From JAGMDK01 sp023128695 (GTDB taxonomy: Bacteria > Planctomycetota > Phycisphaerae > UBA1845 > Fen-1342): 13,086 bases of DNA. This document shows positions 5,881 through 12,195 of this stretch, piece by piece. Location: assembly GCA_030628805.1 (NCBI GenBank), contig DAOVQG010000115.1, positions 1-13,086 on the forward strand, read 5' to 3'. The position numbers and the translations under genes were made by a program. The notes under the pieces were generated by a model that saw nothing but the letters and a program-made list of their open reading frames with translations, had not been told where the DNA came from and ran no database searches. The first letter of the stretch is position 1; the number at the start of each line of letters is the position of its first letter.

Positions 5881-6516
5881 TCACGTCGTCGGAGGTGACT
5901 GCATCCCCGTGAAAATATTCCCTTGTCGGGCCGAGGCCTGGTATGAGTAGGCCATGGTCGCCACCATAGCCAGCAGAATGGGGACCGCCAAGGCCTGGCT
6001 GTGAGCCAAGGACCGAAAAGTCACCCCCAGTGAGGGGAATACGGCACTGGACATGCTCACGAACCCGATCACCATCAGCCCCGCCCCCTGCCAAGTGGTA
6101 AACAGGATGATCATGACTGGGCGGGAAAGCAGCGTCAGAACCGCTCCACCGACCCCGCAAATGGCCAGCGTGATCAATGCGGGTACTTCCGACAATCCGA
6201 ATTGAAGGGCCAGATAGCCGCCCAACGCCGCCCACGTTGCCCCGCTGCTGAGGATGATGCCGACCTGGGGCCGGACAATCGCAAGGATGCCACCCAGAAC
6301 GCCGACTACTGGAACGAGCGGCAACGGAGGCAAGTTTGCCAAGGTCGCCAGCAGTGCTCCCAGCAGGCACCCCAGCGCGGCACAGGGCATTACCAGCAAG
6401 GACCGAACCAGTCGAAATCCGCACAGGCCGTACAGCAGGCCGGTGCCGAAGATGACCGCGCCGGTCAGCCCGGGCTGGACGGCCGCCCAGTCAAATAGTG
6501 TTTTCTGCCAATCCAC
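5881..6516 (-). CDS. Multi-pass membrane protein (about 211 aa), possibly TM7S3/TM198-like (DUF4203)
   Basis: An unknown integral membrane protein with about seven hydrophobic segments: VIFGTGLLYGLCGF, SLLVMPCAALGCLLGALLA, VPVVGVLGGILAIV, IILSSGATWAALGGYLALQF, ALITLAICGVGGAVLTLL, VMIILFTTWQGAGLMVIG and VPILLAMVATMAY. The glycine-rich helices and the phrase GFRLVRSLL recall the TM7S3/TM198-like family, as a tentative fold match only. The frame can be opened at TTG 6525, but GGAGG at 6526-6530 is then directly adjacent. GTG at 6516, nine bases after GGAGG, is the better start. It has the same topology as the membrane protein at 7011-7847 and probably shares ancestry. The two are separated by palindromic elements, so this gene may have its own promoter. 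Confidence 0.7.
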   Translation of the reverse strand: MDWQKTLFDWAAVQPGLTGAVIFGTGLLYGLCGFRLVRSLLVMPCAALGCLLGALLATLANLPPLPLVPVVGVLGGILAIVRPQVGIILSSGATWAALGGYLALQFGLSEVPALITLAICGVGGAVLTLLSRPVMIILFTTWQGAGLMVIGFVSMSSAVFPSLGVTFRSLAHSQALAVPILLAMVATMAYSYQASARQGNIFTGMQSPPTT

Positions 6517-6532
6517 CGACACCAACCTCCCG

Positions 6533-6692
6533 GTGCCACTAGCGGCTAGTGTAGTTTGTCATAAGTTCCGCATCATGGGTGGCGCGGGCGTCTCGCCCGC
6601 TGTGCCTCGATACGAAGGCGAGCGGGACGCCCGCCCCACCCTGGATAAGATGCAAACAGCGTGAGAAACTACACTAGTCCGCCAGTGAGCAC
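6533..6692. repeat. Nested palindromic MITE-like element (about 160 bp)
   Basis: The outer arms at 6533-6557 and 6666-6692 are inverted copies with a few differences; their perfect core is ctagtgtagttt/aaactacactag (6546-6557 and 6666-6677). Inside lies a second pair at 6577-6601 and 6617-6641, built on gggtgg-gcgggcgtc and its complement. There is no transposase. The structure fits a non-autonomous mobile element or a large REP-type repeat. Confidence 0.8.
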
Positions 6693-6700
6693 GGGCAGTC

Positions 6701-6867
6701 GGGTGGCCCGCCGCTAAAGGGCCTGTCGATTTAATGGAAAACACTCCTGAAAAAGTGCTTTTAAGGCTATGTTGCCCCATCAATACCCCAGGTACGGATG
6801 GTGTAAGACACCCTTTCGTGAGGTTTTGTCAAACTAAATCGACAGGCCCTAAAGCGATGGGCCACCC
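6701..6867. repeat. 167-bp element with 33-bp terminal inverted repeats
   Basis: The arms 6701-6733 and 6835-6867 match in 29 of 33 positions. Each begins gggtggccc and ends with the perfect 16-mer agggcctgtcgattta, reading inward. The interior (6734-6834) has no gene and is AT-richer than its surroundings. Terminal repeats with no coding capacity suggest a MITE derived from an insertion sequence. The element lies only 8 bp from the preceding palindromic element. Confidence 0.8.
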
Positions 6868-7010
6868 AGCCGCGAGCGCGCACAGACACGTACTTTTCCG
6901 AACGCGTATACCAGTTCTACTGTTTATCGTTCCAAACAGAGCAGCCTGGTGCAAATCGGCGGGGATTGTCGGGGGAGTGACGAAAACAAAAAACAGGTCC
7001 GAAACGGCGT

Positions 7011-7847
7011 TCAAGCGGTTTGCGGTTTTTCCTCCGTCTCGTCAGCTTTTTTAGGACGTTTCTCGGTGATGTCGTTCAGATTGTAGACCAGCGAAAGGCC
7101 CCAAAGCAAAGCTGCCACGAGCACGCTCCAGCGGCCCAGCCAAGCGGCACCGGCCGGCCAATATCCGTGCAGGATCACATAGACAGCCGGCAATAACAGG
7201 CCGGTGCCCACTGTCGCGGCCCAGAAGGCCCGGGCAGCTTTCGGCAGTAATAGTCCAAAGATCAGACCCGCCAAAGCCGTGGTGAGGACGATGGCAACCA
7301 AGCTGGCTTTGAACGTGGGCACACTTTCGCCCAGATGAGTCCACAAGCCGCTAAGTTCTGTGTCCAAAGGAAGTTGCGCAGGTAGAGCTTCGTCGGGATC
7401 CAGCAGCGAAACCGGCGACGATTCATTCTCGAGGTCCAGCCCCTTCGAAAAATAATCTTGGATGGGGCGCTCAAGCACATGCCCGCCGTACAGGCCCAGG
7501 GAGGCGGTAACCAGGCAGATCGTCATCAGCAGAGCGAACAAAACTTTGGAGAACTTTAGCGCGAGAACCAGACCGAGAATCCCCGCCACCGCGACCGTGG
7601 GCCAGAGCGGCACCGGGAGCCAGCAGGTCACAAGCGATCCTGCGAGAGCACATAAGCCGGCCGATAAAAGGGCGATGAGCACTGGAGCAAGCTTGGCCCC
7701 CTTGATCAGGAACACCAGCCCGACCACCGCCAGCACGACCGCACCGGCCTGTGGAGCCCAGGCGATTCCCGGCGAAATCTGAAGGGTCAGCAAATCCAAC
7801 AGCTTGGTTGGCAAGTCGGTTGTATCCATGGCCGAGACTCCATCCAT
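7011..7847 (-). CDS. Multi-pass membrane protein (about 278 aa) downstream of ftsQ
   Basis: An unknown integral membrane protein with about seven hydrophobic segments. Four come first (VVLAVVGLVFLIKGAKLA, VLIALLSAGLCALAGSLV, TVAVAGILGLVLAL and LFALLMTICLVTASLGLYGG). A polar loop of about 50 residues rich in D, E, P and S follows, then three more (SLVAIVLTTALAGLIFGLLL, AFWAATVGTGLLLPAVYVIL and VLVAALLWGLSLVYNL) and a charged tail, TEKRPKKADETEEK. Its start is six bases after the ftsQ stop, so it is co-transcribed with the mur genes. A second ATG at 7829 sits about eight bases after tggag and may be the true start. It occupies the place where ftsA and ftsZ follow ftsQ in many bacteria. A role in division or wall export is inferred from position only. 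Confidence 0.72.
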   Translation of the reverse strand: MDGVSAMDTTDLPTKLLDLLTLQISPGIAWAPQAGAVVLAVVGLVFLIKGAKLAPVLIALLSAGLCALAGSLVTCWLPVPLWPTVAVAGILGLVLALKFSKVLFALLMTICLVTASLGLYGGHVLERPIQDYFSKGLDLENESSPVSLLDPDEALPAQLPLDTELSGLWTHLGESVPTFKASLVAIVLTTALAGLIFGLLLPKAARAFWAATVGTGLLLPAVYVILHGYWPAGAAWLGRWSVLVAALLWGLSLVYNLNDITEKRPKKADETEEKPQTA

Positions 7848-7853
7848 TGCATT

Positions 7854-8831
7854 CTAGTCCCCTTCCCCGGCTTCGGGACCGAGTAACAGCTCGCGACCTT
7901 CCGGGTCCGGGTCGCGGAGCTCGATCATGTTCTCGGGCAGCTCGCCGCGCGCGGAGTAAATGGCCGTCAGCATCTCCAACTTCCGTTTCGCACTGGGTTC
8001 GACGGAGTCCTCCTCACCGGGCGGCTCACCCCAGTTGATATAGCCGTCGGCGAACAGGCGGAGGCGGAGTTTCGCGTCCAGGGCACATTCCCGGCCGTGG
8101 AAGTTGCCGATGTCCACAGCCCGGAGCAGGGAGCGGAATGACAGCCGCCCCTGGCTCTCCGATGTTCTCAAGTAGCGGACGAGTTTCAGTCCGGCCGCCA
8201 AATCCTCGCCCACCCATTGCTCGCCGACCTCGGGAACGGGTGTTGATACTCCAATAATCATGAAAAAGTCTGTCGGACCAAGGGCGTTAGCTGGATAATC
8301 GGCCGGAAGCCGAACGCCCTTCTCGTCCACGAGGTATGCTCGGCCGTAGGCTTCGACAAACGCCAACGGCTCTCGGAACGTGGCCCGCACCCGAATTACG
8401 GCGTCACCCTGGTTTGTTATATGTTTCGACACACGCTCAACGGTATCCACCCACGGCGAGGTGAGCAGGCCGGTGCCCACTCGACTGCACAGTTCGGGAT
8501 CGTGCGGGTCATCATCCGGTTGCAGGTTGGCGACCGCCTCGATGCCGGTGTACAGGTGTCGTTCATCTCCCCGCAGGACCCAATCGTTATCGGACGTTTG
8601 CAACCACAACGGCAACTCCACCCACTCCAGTCGGCATTGCGCGCCCGACTGAGCCGCAACAACTCGCTGATCCAGGTGATGCAGCCCCCACACAATCATG
8701 ATGAGCAGGCCCGACCAGCCGATCAACGCCCACATCCTTCGCCAAGCGGGTGGCGATAAACGCAGGAAGGGACTCCGCTTCCGTCTGACGGAGCCGCGCT
8801 TTACTCGGCGTTTTGTAGTTGCACCTCTCAC
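7854..8831 (-). CDS. ftsQ: FtsQ/DivIB-like cell division protein
   Basis: A bitopic membrane protein of about 325 residues that in other bacteria links early and late division proteins. The N-terminus is strongly basic (KRRVKRGSVRRKRS), followed by one membrane helix at about 33-50 (MWALIGWSGLLIMIVWGL), and the rest is extracytoplasmic. A POTRA-like region is suggested, and TSPWVDTVERVSKH leading to RVRATFREPLAFVEAYGRAY and LVDEKGVRLP matches the FtsQ pattern of W-V, then strand-rich ERxPxA, then a D-x-G-x-x-F/L. Sequence conservation in this family is low, so context carries much weight: it follows ddl in a murC-murB-ddl order. The GTG start at 8829-8831 overlaps the ddl stop (GTGA) and is preceded by gagga at about six bases. 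Confidence 0.8.
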   Translation of the reverse strand: MRGATTKRRVKRGSVRRKRSPFLRLSPPAWRRMWALIGWSGLLIMIVWGLHHLDQRVVAAQSGAQCRLEWVELPLWLQTSDNDWVLRGDERHLYTGIEAVANLQPDDDPHDPELCSRVGTGLLTSPWVDTVERVSKHITNQGDAVIRVRATFREPLAFVEAYGRAYLVDEKGVRLPADYPANALGPTDFFMIIGVSTPVPEVGEQWVGEDLAAGLKLVRYLRTSESQGRLSFRSLLRAVDIGNFHGRECALDAKLRLRLFADGYINWGEPPGEEDSVEPSAKRKLEMLTAIYSARGELPENMIELRDPDPEGRELLLGPEAGEGD

Positions 8832-9787
8832 GGTGTTTCCTCGACTGCCAAGAACACCAGCCGCTCAACCAGGTCCTCGAATGAGATACCGAGGCGCTGC
8901 GCGGCCTTCGGGACGAGTGAATGGCTGGTGAAGCCCGGGATCGTATTGATTTCCAGGAACCACAAGCCGCCGTCGCGGTCGGCCATCCAATCCACCCGCG
9001 CCAAATGCCGGCACCTGATTCGCTCGAAGGCCCGCCGACTCCAGGCCGTGGCGCGGTCGAGCAGACTCACCGGGTGGCCGGCGTCAAAAAGGTATTCGGT
9101 TGCAGCATCCTGGTATTTGGCCCGATAATCGTAGAATGTGCGTTTCGGGCGTACGCAGATCGGCGGCAACGCCTCAGTACCGACGATTCCCACCGTTAGT
9201 TCGTCGCCGGCGATGAACTGCTCCACCAGCGCCTGCTCAAATTGCTCCACTGCCACTTGCACGGCCGGCCGCAGCGCGCCGGGTTCGCGCACGATCCGCG
9301 TCGCCACGCTGCTGCCCTGGTTTACCGGTTTGACGACCACGGGCAGCGGGATTTCAGGGGCGTCCCGAGCCTGAAGCGTCTTGTTATTCCACACTTCGAA
9401 CGCCGGCGTAGCGATCCCCTCCTGTGCGACCAGCTTCTTCGCGGCCACCTTGTCCATCGCAATTGCCGACGCACGCGAGCCCGCCCCGACGAACGGGATT
9501 CGTCGCTGTTCGAGCAAGCGCTGTACGGTGCCGTCTTCGCCGAATGTGCCGTGGAGTGCGGGGAAAACGACATCGGCGGGATGGTCGAGGGCATCAAGCT
9601 GGTCCGGGCCGATGTCGGCCACGAAAACGTCGTGCCCCCGGCTTTTCAGGGCATCCGCCACGGCCCGGCCCGAGTCGAGACTGACCTTGCGTTCCGCGCT
9701 TGGGCCGCCGCGGAGAACAGTAATGCGCAAAACTTTCCGGCTGAGGGCAGGTCCGGGGCGACGTGGCTGAGATTCGGACCCTGGCAT
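8828..9787 (-). CDS. ddl: D-alanine-D-alanine ligase
   Basis: A cytoplasmic ATP-grasp enzyme joining two D-alanines for the peptidoglycan stem peptide. Motifs in order, counted from the ATG at 9787: VLRGGPSAERKVSLDSG (24-40), HGTFGEDG (79-86), AIAMDKVAAKKLV (109-121), VVKPVNQGSS (151-160, ATP-loop), and RVDWMAD with LEINTIPGFTSHS (278-290, metal and substrate site). Length of 319 residues is normal. A GTG at 9805 would overlap the murB stop as GTGA, but ATG at 9785-9787 lies eight bases after aaaggagtc and is preferred; the longer form would add six residues. The family phrase YDYEAKY reads YDYRAKY here. Confidence 0.95.
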   Translation of the reverse strand: MPGSESQPRRPGPALSRKVLRITVLRGGPSAERKVSLDSGRAVADALKSRGHDVFVADIGPDQLDALDHPADVVFPALHGTFGEDGTVQRLLEQRRIPFVGAGSRASAIAMDKVAAKKLVAQEGIATPAFEVWNNKTLQARDAPEIPLPVVVKPVNQGSSVATRIVREPGALRPAVQVAVEQFEQALVEQFIAGDELTVGIVGTEALPPICVRPKRTFYDYRAKYQDAATEYLFDAGHPVSLLDRATAWSRRAFERIRCRHLARVDWMADRDGGLWFLEINTIPGFTSHSLVPKAAQRLGISFEDLVERLVFLAVEETP

Positions 9788-9801
9788 GACCGTGACTCCT
9801 T

Positions 9802-10683
9802 TCACCAGATTTCGACTTCGAGCTCCAACTCGAGGCCGGTCTCCTTTCTTACGCGGTCCCTCGCGAGTACGATTAAGTCTAACACGTTTCGGGCCGTCGC
9901 GCCAGGGTGGGCGACGATGAAGTTGGCGTGTTTCGGGCTGATCTCGGCCCCCCCGCAGCGCTGTCCTTTCAACCCGACCTGATCAATCAATGCGCCGGCG
10001 GCGTGGCCCGCGGGGTTCTTGAAGATGCACCCGGCTGATTTGGCCGCGAGGGTCGGCTGGCGGGCGGACTTCTCGCTCCAGATTTCCCGGAAACGCTTCC
10101 GGACGGCTCCCCGGTCACTCTGCTCCAGCAGAAACGTCACACTCGTGACTACTGCGCCGTCGAGCTTGCACGAGCGATACGCGAACTCCATTTCATCGGC
10201 GGAGCGCGTTCGCACCCTGCCATCGGGACGCATCACATGCACATTGCAAACGTATTGGGAGATGTCGCCATAGCGTCCGCCGGCGTTCATGCGGATTGCG
10301 CCGCCGACCGTGCCGGGTATGCCGGCGAGGTTTTCCAGGCCCGCCAACCCGGACTCGACGGTGTGCTTAACCAGCTTAGGGAAATCCGCCCCGGCACCGG
10401 CGTGTACTCGGGTTCCAGCGCCTCCGAAGGAGCAGAAATCATCGCCGGTTAGTTTGATTACGGCGCCGTTAAAGCCCTCCTCACGAACGAGGATGTTTGT
10501 GCCGCTGCCCAATAGGCACCACGGGACGTCTTGCTCGGCACATCGCAGGCGGAGCATTGAGAGTTCTTCCTCGGTGCGGGGAGTGAAGAACCAGCGTGCC
10601 GGTCCGCCCAGTCCGAACCAGGTGTAATCCCGGAGCGGGACGTCAGCTCGACAGATTTCCTCCAAGCCGCTGTACCAGCTCAT
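9802..10683 (-). CDS. murB: UDP-N-acetylenolpyruvoylglucosamine reductase (type II-like)
   Basis: A flavin enzyme that reduces UDP-GlcNAc-enolpyruvate to UDP-MurNAc with NADPH. The 293 residues show the FAD-binding start DYTWFGLGGPARWFFTP (19-35), LLGSGTNILV (57-66), LENLAGIPGTVGGAIRMNAG (116-135), the catalytic arginine in FAYRSCKL (R170), KSAGCIFKNPAGHAAGALID (215-234) and a C-terminal glutamate in ELEVEIW. The proton-donor position, serine in Escherichia coli MurB, is cysteine here (C219). The short form without the tyrosine-loop insertion suggests the type II class. ATG at 10681-10683 has ggaaggtgg upstream and overlaps the murC 3' end by 41 bp, implying coupled translation. Confidence 0.95.
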   Translation of the reverse strand: MSWYSGLEEICRADVPLRDYTWFGLGGPARWFFTPRTEEELSMLRLRCAEQDVPWCLLGSGTNILVREEGFNGAVIKLTGDDFCSFGGAGTRVHAGAGADFPKLVKHTVESGLAGLENLAGIPGTVGGAIRMNAGGRYGDISQYVCNVHVMRPDGRVRTRSADEMEFAYRSCKLDGAVVTSVTFLLEQSDRGAVRKRFREIWSEKSARQPTLAAKSAGCIFKNPAGHAAGALIDQVGLKGQRCGGAEISPKHANFIVAHPGATARNVLDLIVLARDRVRKETGLELELEVEIW

Positions 10684-12046
10684 CTGCCACCTTCCAGATG
10701 TTGCCCGCTCCCATCGTCAACACGACGTCGCCGGGCTGCACGTCCGGCGCGAGGAGATCCACGATGGCCTCGAACTCGCCGACATAGCGGGCCCAGCCGC
10801 CGTTGCGGCAGATTTGCACCACCAGGTCTGCCGCGCTGACCAGCTCACGCTCGCGCTCGCTGTCCCGCACGAAGTAAATGTCTGGAACGACCACCACGTC
10901 CGCCTCGGCGAAACTCCGCGCGAAATCCGCCAGCAGGAAGCGTGTCCGCGAGTGCTGGTGCGGCTGAAAGACACACCACAGCCGGCGAGGTGTGTAACGC
11001 TCCCGGGCGGCGTGCAGCGTGGCCCGAATCTCGGTCGGATGGTGCGCATAATCATCCAAAACTCGAATGCCGTTCACCTCTCCGCGGAGTTCCAGCCGGC
11101 GGCGGGCACCGCGGAACTCGGCCAGCCCGGCTTTGATGCTATCCCAGGGCACGCCGCAGTCATGGGCACAGGCGATGACCGCCAGGGCGTTGTCGACGTT
11201 GTGCCGGCCGGGAATGCCCAGCCGCACGTGTCCTTGCATATCCCCGTGGTAGCGCACATTAAATTTGTAGTGGCCGTTTTCCAACGTGATGTTGGCGGCT
11301 TGCCACGTCACGCCGTCATCTACGCCGCAGGTCTGCACGGCTGCCCGCAGCCCGGGCGCGATCGTCCGGCACTGCGCGTCCTGAGCGTTGAGCACGACCA
11401 GACCGTCCGGCGGGACGCGAGCGGCGAAGGCCGCGAAGGCGTCGCGAATCGCGTCTAGATCCGGGTAACAATCGAGATGATCTTCCTCGATGTTGAGAAT
11501 CACGGCGCGGCGCGGGGTGAGGTTCAGGAACGAGCGGTTGTATTCGCAGGCTTCGGCGATGAAATGGGGGCCGTCGCCGACACCGCTGCCGCCGCCGAGC
11601 TGCTCGACCGAGGCCCCGACGACGAAGCTCGGATCGAGGCCGGCTTGTTTGAGCAGGTAGGTGAGCCAGGCGGTAGTGGTGCTCTTGCCGTGCGTCCCGC
11701 TAATGGCGATGCCCTCCCGGCTGGCCATCACCAGTCCCAACAGTTCGGCGTAATCGATGACTTTCAGGCCTCGGCGTTGGGCGGCGAGCCGTTCGGGATG
11801 ATCGGGCGGGATCGCGGCGGAAACAACGACCAGATCGGCATCCGCCGGCACCGTTTCGGGCCGTTGCTGCGTGGATATCTTGGCGCCGCGTTGGGCCAGG
11901 CGGGTCAATTCGGGCGACTCCTGCATGTCCGAGCCGCTGACCCGCGCTCCGCGGTGCAGGAGCAGTGACGCCAAGCCGGACATTCCGCAGCCGCCGATGC
12001 CGACCATGTGATAGCGGAGCTTCGCGAGAGGTGTTGTTCGGCACAT
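10643..12046 (-). CDS. murC: UDP-N-acetylmuramate--L-alanine ligase
   Basis: An ATP-dependent cytoplasmic ligase that adds L-alanine to UDP-MurNAc, the first stem-peptide step. The 467-residue product has the Rossmann start MVGIGGCGMSGLASLLL (14-30), GSD (38-40), the ATP P-loop ISGTHGKSTTTAWL (115-128), EACEYNRSFL (165-174), IEEDHLDCY (186-194), GRHNVDNALAVIAC (280-293), DDYAHHPTEI (331-340) and FQPHQHSRTRFLL. Length and motif order are typical for MurC. Start ATG is at 12044-12046; only a weak ribosome site is visible, with the palindrome TTCAGGCCTGAA just upstream. It is the first gene of the cluster in this window and is transcribed away from the O-antigen-ligase-like gene; murG or ftsW is not adjacent. 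Confidence 0.96.
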   Translation of the reverse strand: MCRTTPLAKLRYHMVGIGGCGMSGLASLLLHRGARVSGSDMQESPELTRLAQRGAKISTQQRPETVPADADLVVVSAAIPPDHPERLAAQRRGLKVIDYAELLGLVMASREGIAISGTHGKSTTTAWLTYLLKQAGLDPSFVVGASVEQLGGGSGVGDGPHFIAEACEYNRSFLNLTPRRAVILNIEEDHLDCYPDLDAIRDAFAAFAARVPPDGLVVLNAQDAQCRTIAPGLRAAVQTCGVDDGVTWQAANITLENGHYKFNVRYHGDMQGHVRLGIPGRHNVDNALAVIACAHDCGVPWDSIKAGLAEFRGARRRLELRGEVNGIRVLDDYAHHPTEIRATLHAARERYTPRRLWCVFQPHQHSRTRFLLADFARSFAEADVVVVPDIYFVRDSERERELVSAADLVVQICRNGGWARYVGEFEAIVDLLAPDVQPGDVVLTMGAGNIWKVADELVQRLGGNLSS

Positions 12047-12195
12047 TAAGTTTCAGGCCTGAACCGCCGGGCGATCTTTGGCTATACTGACCACCTTCCA
12101 TGGCGCGGTTGGTTGCCATCCGTAGCGAACCGCGTCAGCCCGCGACCGTATCGGCATTGTAGCACCTGCAACCAGATGTCAAGGCGAGAATCACG
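12047..12195. promoter_or_regulatory. Divergent promoter region of murC and the ligase-like gene, with palindrome
   Basis: About 150 bp separates the divergent genes. The 12-bp perfect palindrome ttcaggcctgaa (12052-12063) lies six bases before the murC start and is a candidate operator or leader structure. A weak minus-strand -10-like TATAGC (complement of 12081-12086) lies about 35 bp before murC, with no clear -35 box. I see no convincing promoter for the plus-strand gene. Confidence 0.35.

Larger units (their letters stand above)
6517..7010. other. Repeat-filled gap between the two membrane-protein genes
   Basis: This gap holds the two palindromic elements described separately and, from 6868 to 7010, about 140 bp with no gene that I can support. 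On the minus strand just past the stop at 7011 there is a T-rich run (complement of 6979-6993) that could help termination, but there is no clear stem. Confidence 0.6.
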
